Below are positions 23,555 through 28,326 of a stretch of 28,326 nucleotides of DNA, piece after piece (the first letter of the stretch is position 1; each line of letters begins with the position of its first letter). The notes beneath the pieces were generated by a model. That model was given only the letters and a program-made list of their open reading frames with translations. It had not been told where the DNA came from and made no database searches. The stretch lies in the IMG/VR virus record IMGVR_UViG_3300023117_000071, positions 1 through 28,326 of that record. One strand, given 5' to 3'. The stretch comes from a virus. The position numbers were made by a program, and so were the translations under genes.

Positions 23555-23631
23555 TGGCCCGCTCGGAGAGATTCGAACTCCCGGCCTTAGGTTCCGCAAA
23601 CCTACGCTCTATCCAGCTGAGCTACGAGCGG
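23555..23631 (-). tRNA. tRNA-Arg(GCG)
   Basis: The cloverleaf has acceptor CCGCTCG/CGAGCGG, D arm GCTC/GAGC, anticodon stem TAGGT/ACCTA with loop TTGCGGA (anticodon GCG) and TTCGAAT T loop. The discriminator is G and the CCA end is encoded. Bacteria usually read CGY codons with an ACG (inosine) tRNA, so a GCG anticodon is unusual. It has its own promoter at 23640. Confidence 0.93.
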
Positions 23632-23639
23632 ATAAGTTT

Positions 23640-23667
23640 AGTATACTTCTTTACACTCGTATGTCAA
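23640..23667 (-). promoter_or_regulatory. Early promoter inside the tRNA array
   Basis: TTGACA (23662-23667), 16-nt spacer, TATACT (23640-23645), between tRNA-Cys and tRNA-Arg. It would transcribe tRNA-Arg alone and possibly the following operon. Confidence 0.65.
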
Positions 23668-23673
23668 GTTTTT

Positions 23674-23748
23674 TGGAGTGGATGACAGGACTTGAACCTG
23701 CATTGTACGGATTTGCAATCCGTTGCGTAACCATTCCGCCACACCCAC
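23674..23748 (-). tRNA. tRNA-Cys(GCA)
   Basis: Acceptor GTGGGTG/CATCCAC (one G-U pair), anticodon stem ACGGA/TCCGT with loop TTGCAAA giving GCA, and TTCAAGT T loop. The discriminator T (U73) is the identity base for tRNA-Cys. CCA is encoded. Confidence 0.93.
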
Positions 23749-23753
23749 AAAAT

Positions 23754-23830
<77 letters not shown>

Positions 23831-23834
23831 AATT

Positions 23835-23909
23835 TGGCAGGCAAGCAAGGATTCGAACCTCATACTCGAGTTTTGGAGACTCGCGTGTTGCCAATTACAC
23901 CACTCACCC
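23835..23909 (-). tRNA. tRNA-Trp(CCA)
   Basis: Anticodon stem CGAGT/ACTCG with loop CTCCAAA giving anticodon CCA, TTCGAAT T loop, discriminator G and encoded 3' CCA. The acceptor GGGTGAG/CTTGCCT contains several G-U pairs and is the weakest in the array. Its 5' end lies 2 nt after the T tract of the terminator at 23911. Confidence 0.88.
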
Positions 23910-23910
23910 A

Positions 23911-23947
23911 TAAAAAAAGCCCCTAACATTATTAGTGCTAGGGGCTT
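23911..23947 (-). terminator. Rho-independent terminator
   Basis: AAGCCCCTA and TAGGGGCTT form a perfect 9-bp stem around a 13-nt loop, followed on the minus strand by seven T. It closes the mini transcription unit that starts near 24061 and lies directly before tRNA-Trp. Confidence 0.88.
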
Positions 23948-23975
23948 ATCTTAAATAACTTTTTAAAAAGTCGCG

Positions 23976-24035
23976 TTAAGACATACCCCCTTTTGGCGGC
24001 CAACAAGTAATGTTTGTTGTGTTAGTCTTAATCAC
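23976..24035 (-). CDS. Putative 19-residue peptide in a mini transcription unit
   Basis: GTG at 24035, with AAGGAA 8 nt upstream, opens a 19-codon frame ending in TAA: MIKTNTTNITCWPPKGGMS. It sits between an early promoter (24068-24096) and a strong terminator (23911-23947), so the RNA would be about 150 nt. A 14-bp perfect palindrome (ACTTTTT/AAAAAGT, 23958-23971) lies between the ORF and the terminator. The Trp-Pro-Pro run is a type of sequence known to slow or stall ribosomes, so a leader-peptide or arrest role is possible. The region could instead make a stable non-coding RNA, as T4 makes two small RNAs in its tRNA cluster. Evidence is layout only. Confidence 0.4.
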   Translation of the reverse strand: MIKTNTTNITCWPPKGGMS

Positions 24036-24067
24036 GTTAGTATTCCTTTTTTGTTTAGTATGTGTAT

Positions 24068-24096
24068 ACTATACTATCTTTATTTATCGTTGTCAA
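24068..24096 (-). promoter_or_regulatory. Early sigma70-type promoter inside the tRNA array
   Basis: TTGACA (24091-24096), 17-nt spacer, TATAGT (24068-24073), right after tRNA-Glu. The spacer shares AAATAAAGATAG with the uvsE promoter at 16141. It drives the 19-codon unit. Confidence 0.8.
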
Positions 24097-24107
24097 CCTC
24101 TTTTGGT

Positions 24108-24183
24108 TGGTATCCCGTACCGGACTCGAACCGGTGTTGCCGCCGTGAAAGGGCGGTGTCCTAGGCCACTAGACGAACGGGAC
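24108..24183 (-). tRNA. tRNA-Glu(UUC)
   Basis: Acceptor GTCCCGT/ACGGGAT, anticodon stem CCGCC/GGCGG with loop CTTTCAC giving UUC, and TTCGAGT T loop. Discriminator A (cellular tRNA-Glu usually has G), encoded CCA. Confidence 0.95.
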
Positions 24184-24187
24184 ATAG

Positions 24188-24264
24188 TGGCGACCTGTAC
24201 CGGGCTCGAACCGGTGACCTCTAGCGTGACAGGCTAGCGTTCTAACCAACTGAACTAACAGGCC
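24188..24264 (-). tRNA. tRNA-Asp(GUC)
   Basis: Acceptor GGCCTGT/ACAGGTC, anticodon stem CTAGC/GCTAG with loop CTGTCAC giving GUC, TTCGAGC T loop, identity discriminator G, encoded CCA. Confidence 0.95.
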
Positions 24265-24269
24265 AAAAC

Positions 24270-24343
24270 TGGAGCGGGTACCGAGAATCGAACTCGGACG
24301 ATCACGTTGGCAACGTGGCAGGCTACCTTTACATCATACCCGC
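24270..24343 (-). tRNA. tRNA-Gly(GCC)
   Basis: Acceptor GCGGGTA/TACCCGC, anticodon loop TTGCCAA giving GCC, TTCGATT T loop. Discriminator T (U73) is normal for tRNA-Gly. CCA is encoded. Confidence 0.93.
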
Positions 24344-24344
24344 T

Positions 24345-24420
24345 TGGTGGAGAATGGCGGGATCGAACCGCCGACCTCCTGAATGCAAATCAGGCGCTCT
24401 CCCAGCTGAGCTAATTCCCC
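24345..24420 (-). tRNA. tRNA-Ala(UGC)
   Basis: Acceptor GGGGAAT/ATTCTCC, D arm GCTC/GAGC, anticodon stem CCTGA/TCAGG with loop TTTGCAT giving UGC, discriminator A, encoded CCA. The G3-U70 pair, the main tRNA-Ala identity element, is present. Confidence 0.95.
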
Positions 24421-24427
24421 TTAAAAC

Positions 24428-24510
24428 TGGTGCCCATGGAGAGACTCGAACTCCCACACTTTCGTACTAGAACCTAAATCTAGCGTGTCTACCAATTTCA
24501 CCACATGGGC
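24428..24510 (-). tRNA. tRNA-Leu(UAG)
   Basis: A class II tRNA with a long variable arm. Acceptor GCCCATG/CATGGGC, anticodon stem CTAGA/TCTAG with loop TTTAGGT giving UAG, TTCGAGT T loop, discriminator A, encoded CCA. Confidence 0.94.
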
Positions 24511-24513
24511 ATA

Positions 24514-24588
24514 TGGTGCCGACTGAGGGAATCGAACCCCCAACCTACTGATTACAAATCAGTTGCTCTACCGTTGAGCCACACCGGC
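24514..24588 (-). tRNA. tRNA-Thr(UGU)
   Basis: Anticodon stem ACTGA/TCAGT with loop TTTGTAA giving UGU, TTCGATT T loop, discriminator A, encoded CCA. The acceptor GCCGGTG/AGTCGGC has a G7-A66 mismatch and two G-U pairs. Confidence 0.92.
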
Positions 24589-24610
24589 ATCTTTTACTTA
24601 TCAAATTGTT

Positions 24611-24684
24611 TGGAGCGGGATACGGGAATCGAACCCGTCTCGTCAGCTTGGAAGGCTGTCATAATACCACTATACCAATCCCGC
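24611..24684 (-). tRNA. tRNA-Gly(UCC)
   Basis: Acceptor GCGGGAT/ATCCCGC, anticodon loop CTTCCAA giving UCC, TTCGATT T loop, discriminator T as expected for Gly, encoded CCA. Second Gly tRNA of the array. Confidence 0.95.
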
Positions 24685-24685
24685 C

Positions 24686-24775
24686 TGGCGGAGAGTGAGG
24701 GATTCGAACCCTCGGTACGCTTACACGTACAACACCTTAGCAGGGTGCCGCTTTCGACCACTCAGCCAACTCTCC
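24686..24775 (-). tRNA. tRNA-Ser(GCU)
   Basis: A class II tRNA with a long variable arm (GTACG/CGTAC helix). Acceptor GGAGAGT/ACTCTCC, anticodon loop CTGCTAA giving GCU, TTCGAAT T loop, discriminator G, encoded CCA. Confidence 0.95.
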
Positions 24776-24777
24776 TA

Positions 24778-24837
24778 AAACACACTCCCAGTTTATCAGA
24801 TCTGTTGCATCAGCTATACTGTATGCAGAGTGTGCTT
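24778..24837 (-). ncRNA. Candidate structured small RNA between tRNA-Asn and tRNA-Ser
   Basis: AAGCACACTC and GAGTGTGTTT form a 10-bp closing stem (one G-U) around 40 nt. Inside are a TGCAT/ATGCA hairpin and an ACAGATCTG segment. It has a closed multi-stem shape in the spacer of the tRNA array but no anticodon arm or T loop. T4 carries two small stable RNAs among its tRNAs, so an analogous RNA, a decayed tRNA or a processing signal are the options. Confidence 0.4.
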
Positions 24838-24842
24838 TAACT

Positions 24843-24918
24843 TGGCTCCCCGAGCTGGACTCGAACCAGCGACATACGGATTAACAGTCCGGTGTTCTAC
24901 CAACTGAACTATCAGGGA
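24843..24918 (-). tRNA. tRNA-Asn(GUU)
   Basis: Acceptor TCCCTGA/TCGGGGA, anticodon stem CGGA/TCCG with loop CTGTTAA giving GUU, TTCGAGT T loop, discriminator G, encoded CCA. It is the first tRNA of the array, 14 nt after the glycine-zipper gene, probably on the same transcript. Confidence 0.95.
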
Positions 24919-24932
24919 ATAAAACTTATTTC

Positions 24933-25379
24933 CTACCTTTGAAATGTAAGCGAATGCTTTTCGCCATCGTGCCAAAATGTAACTGTACTGTGACTATACA
25001 CTTCTTGCTCTACTTCTTTGTAACGAGTTTGCATATTACACTGTTCTTCAGTACGATATCCTTCTGGACCTTTATCTTTGTTACCGCCGATAATTGCTCC
25101 TGTTAGAGCACCGACACCAGTTGCGGCTTCTTTACCAGAACCCTTACCAAACTGGTTGCCAATTACACCGCCGATAATACCACCGATGATTGCACTTTCT
25201 TTATCAAACTCTTTCTTTTGTCCGTATGGAACTTGTACATATTTACAAACTTCAACTGTATACGGAGACTGTTTGATAACAGTCTTAAAGTGATCTTCAG
25301 TATATGCTTTGCTTGCCTCAGCGTGAGCGGGTGACGCCAACACTGCTACAAGGCTTACGGTTGCTAATAAGTGTTTCAT
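24933..25379 (-). CDS. Secreted glycine-zipper (17-kDa surface antigen-like) envelope protein
   Basis: The product begins with a clear signal peptide (MKHLLATVSLVAVLASPAHA) and has a glycine-zipper 2TM segment at about residues 61-100 (AIIGGIIGGVIGNQFG ... GALTGAIIGG), as in Rickettsia 17-kDa antigen/SlyB-like proteins of Gram-negative outer envelopes. No lipobox Cys follows the signal, so it is probably not a lipoprotein. The ATG at 25379 is chosen: an in-frame ATG at 25388 overlaps the -10 box of the early promoter and would lie upstream of the start point. No Shine-Dalgarno sequence is seen. The gene looks host-derived. Changing the envelope of the infected cell, for example to block superinfection, is a possible role. 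It precedes the tRNA array. Confidence 0.85.
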   Translation of the reverse strand: MKHLLATVSLVAVLASPAHAEASKAYTEDHFKTVIKQSPYTVEVCKYVQVPYGQKKEFDKESAIIGGIIGGVIGNQFGKGSGKEAATGVGALTGAIIGGNKDKGPEGYRTEEQCNMQTRYKEVEQEVYSHSTVTFWHDGEKHSLTFQR

Positions 25380-25386
25380 AGTTATC

Positions 25387-25415
25387 ATAGTACTTTATTT
25401 ATTTCCATTTGTCAA
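25387..25415 (-). promoter_or_regulatory. Early sigma70-type promoter for the glycine-zipper gene and tRNAs
   Basis: TTGACA (25410-25415), 17-nt spacer, TACTAT (25387-25392). The start point would fall 7-8 nt on, at about the ATG at 25379. The spacer also contains AATAAATA, a possible late box. Confidence 0.72.
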
Positions 25416-25422
25416 CCTATTT

Positions 25423-25998
25423 TTACTCTGAGGTAACAATTTCGTAAATTTCTTTCCAGTTCTTTACTCGGCGAACACTATCGTCATTCATATTATAACC
25501 GTGTTCCATAACCAAAGGACGAAGTCCAACCTTTTCGCCTGCCAGTGCATTTTCAGGTTTGTCTTCAACCCACCAACAGTTGCTACCTTCAAACTGTTCT
25601 AGGACTTTGTCTTTATCTGCACCAGTACCTAAAAATATTACATCTTTAAAAATACAGCCAAAGATTTTATCAAGATTTTTTCTACGAAGTTTTTGTGCAT
25701 ACTTGTTATGACTTAAACTTGTGATACAAATAAAATCCCAACCTTCGTCTGATAGTTTAGTTACATACTCTTGTGCATCACGTAGAGGAGGAAGAAACCC
25801 AATCATTGCACTTTCATTAAAATGCTTAATCATTGTTTTACCTTGCTTCTCTGGAATATCATATCGAAATGCAATGTTATAAATTAACTTTGCATCTTTT
25901 ACAGATTCAAATCCATGTTCTTCCATATAAAGGTTAAACGCATATTCCCAATTAAATAAAACGCCATCGGCGTCAACGAGCATAGTTTTTTTCATCAT
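25423..25998 (-). CDS. HAD-superfamily phosphatase (5'-nucleotidase-like)
   Basis: The 191-residue protein has the HAD motifs in order: motif I D9-A-D11-G (LVDADGVLFNW), motif II T93/S94 (CITSLS), a Lys-rich region at 129-131, and an acidic motif IV (WWVEDKPENA, D146). The fold and 'DADGVL.NW' start resemble phage and bacterial 5'(3')-deoxyribonucleotidases and polynucleotide-kinase phosphatase-like domains, so nucleotide or nucleic-acid-end dephosphorylation is likely. GAGAGGG lies upstream; the ATG at 25998 or the next one (25995) is used. An early promoter is at 26037-26065. The next gene downstream has its own promoter after this stop. Confidence 0.88.
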   Translation of the reverse strand: MMKKTMLVDADGVLFNWEYAFNLYMEEHGFESVKDAKLIYNIAFRYDIPEKQGKTMIKHFNESAMIGFLPPLRDAQEYVTKLSDEGWDFICITSLSHNKYAQKLRRKNLDKIFGCIFKDVIFLGTGADKDKVLEQFEGSNCWWVEDKPENALAGEKVGLRPLVMEHGYNMNDDSVRRVKNWKEIYEIVTSE

Positions 25999-26036
25999 AT
26001 TGCCCTCTCTTGTTTTAGTTTATTATTCATATAACT

Positions 26037-26065
26037 ATATTACTATAAAATAAACTAATTGTCAA
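26037..26065 (-). promoter_or_regulatory. Early sigma70-type promoter for the HAD gene
   Basis: TTGACA (26060-26065), 17-nt spacer, TAATAT (26037-26042). The TAG stop of the 103-residue gene overlaps the -35/spacer region. Confidence 0.75.
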
Positions 26066-26366
26066 GAACTTTTACAGATGTAACACGATCATAGCGGAAA
26101 CTGCGAAATGCATTAGATTCAATTGCCCAAACAGCAACAACAGCATCTGAAATTTCTCTAACTTTCTTTTGTGTTAGAGGTTCGTCTTTTTTTGCTGGAG
26201 GAAGAATTTCTTCTTTTAATGTACAAGGCATAATTCTTTGATCACCGTTTAACTTTGTAAATGTAACTTCAACTACATTTTCTTTAAGAAGATTTACAAG
26301 TTCATCTTTTGTAGGGATGCCTTTCATATCAGCTAAAGTTTGTGCCATGTCATTTAAATCCACCAT
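26055..26366 (-). CDS. WYL_2 / Sm-like SH3-barrel phage protein (103 aa)
   Basis: The 103-residue product has the pattern of the phage WYL_2 (formerly DUF2693) family, an Sm-like SH3 beta-barrel. The beta strand 'VVEVTFTKLNGDQRIMPCTL' lies at about residues 31-50, then 'EILPP', and a closing 'VWAIESNAFRSFRYDRVTSV' segment at about 79-98. Such proteins may bind nucleic acid; their role is unknown. It overlaps the 71-residue gene by 1 nt as the last gene of the clpP operon. Confidence 0.75.
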   Translation of the reverse strand: MVDLNDMAQTLADMKGIPTKDELVNLLKENVVEVTFTKLNGDQRIMPCTLKEEILPPAKKDEPLTQKKVREISDAVVAVWAIESNAFRSFRYDRVTSVKVLDN

Positions 26367-26581
26367 TAGACAATTTCCTCTACTACACCAAGTGCTTCAG
26401 CAAACATAAACCCTGCACCTGCAACCATTACCCAGCCGCCAAATGCTTCTAGATAATATCCGCCTGCTATCAATGCACCGGCAGCAAACATACGTACTAC
26501 GCTTTTAATCATACTTACAAAAAAATGTCCATTACTAGGATCTTTACCTGCTGGAATAATAACTCTTTCTGGAATAGGCAT
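26366..26581 (-). CDS. Small membrane protein (71 aa)
   Basis: The 71-residue product has a polar N-terminus (about 1-20) and one or two hydrophobic Gly/Ala/Phe segments at about 27-64 (SVVRMFAAGALIAGGYYLEA, GGWVMVAGAGFMFAEAL). The start overlaps the ClpP stop (TAATG) and the end overlaps the next start by 1 nt, so it is translationally coupled to clpP. No family is recognised. A membrane partner or regulator role is speculation. Confidence 0.7.
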   Translation of the reverse strand: MPIPERVIIPAGKDPSNGHFFVSMIKSVVRMFAAGALIAGGYYLEAFGGWVMVAGAGFMFAEALGVVEEIV

Positions 26582-27198
26582 TATCGTTTCTCCACTACTT
26601 TATCTGCAAAGCCATTTTCAACAGCTTCTTGTGCAGTTAGGAATGTATCAAACTTCATAGTTTCAAACAATTCCTCATACGTTTTGTCTTTAGAATTGTG
26701 TTTTACATACAACTCTGTAAGACGCTTATTAACTTTTTGACTTTCTTCGTAGTGTCTTTTAATGTCTTCCATTTGTAATTCTTGAATATGTACACTACCG
26801 CTAGTACCAGGTGTACCTGAACTTACTCTATGAATCATTGTGCGACTTTCTGGAAGTACTACTCGTTTACCTGCTGTTCCTGCTTGTGCTAAAAAACTGC
26901 CCATTGAGCAAGCCTGACCCATCACAATAGTTTTTACATCACATTTGATGTATTGCATTGTATCATAGATAGCAAGACCTGCGGTTACTGCACCACCTGG
27001 AGAGTTAATATACAAATTAATATCCTTGTCAGGATTTTCACTTTCAAGATATAGCATCTGTGCTACAATCAGATTAGCCATATAATCTTCAACTGGACCG
27101 TTTAACATAATAATACGATCCTTCATTAAACGACTATAAATGTCGTATGAACGTTCTCCTCGAGCTTCTTGCTCAACTACCATAGGTACTAAAGGCAT
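26581..27198 (-). CDS. clpP: ATP-dependent Clp protease proteolytic subunit ClpP
   Basis: The 205-residue serine protease aligns with cellular ClpP: N-terminal '[20 protein letters not shown]', '[20 protein letters not shown]' (oxyanion/loop region), nucleophile Ser98 in GQACSMGSF (usually GxAASMGA), His123 in TMIHRVSSG, and Asp184 in KFDTF where cellular enzymes have RDNF/RDRF. All three catalytic residues are kept. The handle region is about 12 residues longer than in Bacillus ClpP. No ClpX/ClpA-type ATPase is seen in the window, so it may dock to host unfoldases, or process phage proteins alone. It lies in an overlapped operon, 1 nt after the 61-residue gene and overlapping the membrane gene. 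Confidence 0.96.
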   Translation of the reverse strand: MPLVPMVVEQEARGERSYDIYSRLMKDRIIMLNGPVEDYMANLIVAQMLYLESENPDKDINLYINSPGGAVTAGLAIYDTMQYIKCDVKTIVMGQACSMGSFLAQAGTAGKRVVLPESRTMIHRVSSGTPGTSGSVHIQELQMEDIKRHYEESQKVNKRLTELYVKHNSKDKTYEELFETMKFDTFLTAQEAVENGFADKVVEKR

Positions 27199-27199
27199 T

Positions 27200-27385
27200 C
27201 TATTCTCCTACTTTACAAATTGGTACAGTTTCTGTTACATCATTATAATCATCATTATCAATAAACTGTCTAGTTGCAGTTTCAATAATTAACTGTCCAT
27301 TTCTAATTACATAGTTAGTAATTTGTTTTCTAATAACACCTTCAGTTTTTTCTAAAACTGACAAAAACGGTCCTTCGTCGATCAT
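27200..27385 (-). CDS. Small protein, unknown function (61 aa)
   Basis: The 61-residue product ([20 protein letters not shown]...) is mostly beta-strand-like with an acidic '[12 protein letters not shown]' part. No family is recognised. Its ATG overlaps the TAA of the preceding gene, with AGGGAGATTTTA upstream as ribosome binding site, and its end lies 1 nt before the ClpP ATG, so it is a coupled operon member. Confidence 0.65.
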   Translation of the reverse strand: MIDEGPFLSVLEKTEGVIRKQITNYVIRNGQLIIETATRQFIDNDDYNDVTETVPICKVGE

Positions 27386-27609
27386 TAAAATCTCCCTTTG
27401 ATGACTCGTTCGTTTGGACCAGCAGAAGTAAACTCCATGCCGTGTGCATTCCCTACATAAATCTTACCATTCCATTTCATATGGATTTTATTAGTTGCAA
27501 TAAATGCATCGAACGATTCTTTTGCTTTAACATTATCAACTTCTACTTCTACAGATTGTTCATTTCTAGTGTTAGTTAATACTGCCTTGTTATCATATAT
27601 TGTTTTCAT
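27385..27609 (-). CDS. Small protein, unknown function (74 aa)
   Basis: The 74-residue product (MKTIYDNKAVLTNTRNEQSV...) has a beta-rich pattern with 'WNGKIYVGNAHGMEFTSAGP' near the C-terminus. No domain is recognised. Start and stop both overlap neighbours (ATGA with the 80-residue gene, TAATG with the 61-residue gene). The tight coupling supports it as genuine. Confidence 0.68.
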   Translation of the reverse strand: MKTIYDNKAVLTNTRNEQSVEVEVDNVKAKESFDAFIATNKIHMKWNGKIYVGNAHGMEFTSAGPNERVIKGRF

Positions 27610-27848
27610 TTCATTCCCATTAATTTAAGGTTCAATACGAAATTTTCTACTAGTAGTTTAACAATAATTGCGCCATCTGTCAAGTGATTTCTTTCCATTT
27701 CAAGAACATGTGTTGCCATCATTATATAGGCTTGTTCTTCTGTAATATTAAGTTCACCCCAGTCAATTGGGTCTACAGTTTCGCACTCTTTTGCTAGTAG
27801 GACAAGGTTGCGGATTGCCTCGTCATCTACTTCAAACATATCACTCAT
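27606..27848 (-). CDS. Small acidic protein of T4-like marine phages, unknown function (80 aa)
   Basis: The 80-residue acidic helical product contains 'TVDPIDWGELNITEEQAY', a pattern I associate with hypothetical proteins of marine T4-like phages. No function is known. It starts 3 nt after the stop of the right-edge gene and overlaps the next gene by 4 nt. A downstream ATG (residue 4) could be used instead; the ribosome binding site is weak. Confidence 0.7.
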   Translation of the reverse strand: MSDMFEVDDEAIRNLVLLAKECETVDPIDWGELNITEEQAYIMMATHVLEMERNHLTDGAIIVKLLVENFVLNLKLMGMK

Positions 27849-27851
27849 ATA

Positions 27852-28326
27852 TCAATCCCACAAACTTTCATAATATTTTCCAAACAGTCGAAACCCATTT
27901 GAAATACGTTCTTGTTCTTTGTTCATTCCGTCTCGATCGTTTATATCAAAACGCATGAACACATCGTCTTTGTTTGCTTTGCAATCAAACGCATATATCA
28001 TTTCATCCAACACCCAGTCCCAACGTTCAAAGTGTGTGTTGTCAGTTTCGCCGTTGTCTTTCTGCTTCTTGGTCTGCTTCTTAGGCTGTAGCTCTTTAGG
28101 CACATCCTTAGGATCAACAAAAGGGGCACCGTGTTTAGTTTCCTTTAGTTGCTTGAGCATAGGAAGCACAATAAGAGCAAGGGTATGATCCATACTCCAA
28201 GTATCCCATGGATCAATACGTACTTTTACCTTTTGCACTCGCCTATCAAGGAATAGATTGATGGTGCAGTTGTAAATTGATTGTATGATATCTTCCGTTT
28301 TTTCACGCCAGGCTTCTGCAAAAGGT
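27852..28326 (-). CDS. Conserved phage protein, N-terminus beyond window
   Basis: The frame is open to the right edge. The in-frame sequence upstream of a GTG at 28238 (EDIIQSIYNCTINLFLDRR) continues sensibly into VQKVKVRIDPWDTWSMDHTL, so the GTG is probably internal and the gene is cut by the window end. The visible 158 residues contain 'RIDPWDTWSMDHTLAL', 'MLKQLKETKHGAPFVD', a Lys/Gln-rich linker (KKQTKKQKDNGETDN), 'HFERWDWVLDEMI' and 'NGFRLFGKYYESLWD'. I recall these patterns in hypothetical proteins of many T4-like and marine phages; the role is unknown. It is the first visible gene of the operon that includes clpP. Confidence 0.8.
   Translation of the reverse strand, partial: PFAEAWREKTEDIIQSIYNCTINLFLDRRVQKVKVRIDPWDTWSMDHTLALIVLPMLKQLKETKHGAPFVDPKDVPKELQPKKQTKKQKDNGETDNTHFERWDWVLDEMIYAFDCKANKDDVFMRFDINDRDGMNKEQERISNGFRLFGKYYESLWD

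Noticed and set aside
25396-25403. AATAAATA in the spacer of the glycine-zipper early promoter as a late promoter
   Set aside because: The early promoter explains the site well and such AT-rich 8-mers are expected by chance several times in the window. It remains possible but unsupported.
28236-28238. GTG as start of the right-edge gene
   Set aside because: The frame is open to the edge and the upstream residues continue a plausible conserved protein, with no ribosome binding site before the GTG. The gene is simply cut by the window.

Overview
The window looks like part of an AT-rich, T4-like marine myovirus genome (cyanophage/pelagiphage style). The basis is T4-type late promoter boxes (NATAAATA) a few bases before structural genes, giant tail-fibre-like proteins, a T4 gp30-type ATP-dependent DNA ligase, UV-damage endonuclease, ClpP, a phage A-type Fe-S carrier protein, a QueD-like protein and a 13-gene tRNA array. 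Host is not determined. Sigma70-like early promoters and a glycine-zipper 17-kDa-antigen-like envelope protein fit a Gram-negative host. Nearly everything is on the minus strand; only two small genes (13.8-14.8 kb) are on the plus strand.

Layout, left to right. 1-13.4 kb: end of one structural gene running off the left edge, then a single 4219-residue fibre-like gene filling 45% of the window, then an IscA-like gene directly upstream of it. 13.8-15.1 kb: an island of six small genes on both strands with back-to-back late promoters and overlapping convergent ends. 15.0-18.4 kb: uvsE, a glycosyltransferase, a QueD homologue, a Rossmann-type 'GNGESR' protein and a two-helix membrane protein; this part carries early promoters except for the last gene. 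18.4-20.9 kb: another fibre-like gene with a predicted leaderless late transcript, then a 431-residue conserved phage protein. 20.9-23.5 kb: an early operon (metallophosphoesterase, two small proteins, ligase, small protein). 23.55-24.92 kb: 13 tRNAs (Asn, Ser, Gly, Thr, Leu, Ala, Gly, Asp, Glu, Trp, Pro, Cys, Arg in transcription order), all with encoded CCA, interrupted by a mini transcription unit and one structured non-tRNA element. 24.9-28.3 kb: glycine-zipper protein, HAD phosphatase and a tightly overlapped operon with ClpP.

Transcription logic can be read directly. Ten minus-strand sites fit TTGACA-N17-TATAAT (nine with exactly 17 nt, one with 16), many with the -35 placed on the stop codon of the preceding gene. 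Eight late boxes sit 5 nt before a predicted start point. At two late genes that start point is the A of the ATG itself, with no Shine-Dalgarno sequence, which suggests leaderless late mRNAs. The most novel-looking items are these leaderless late genes, the promoter/19-codon ORF/terminator unit inside the tRNA array, the cloverleaf-like element between tRNA-Ser and tRNA-Asn, and a QueD homologue lacking two of the three canonical zinc ligands.
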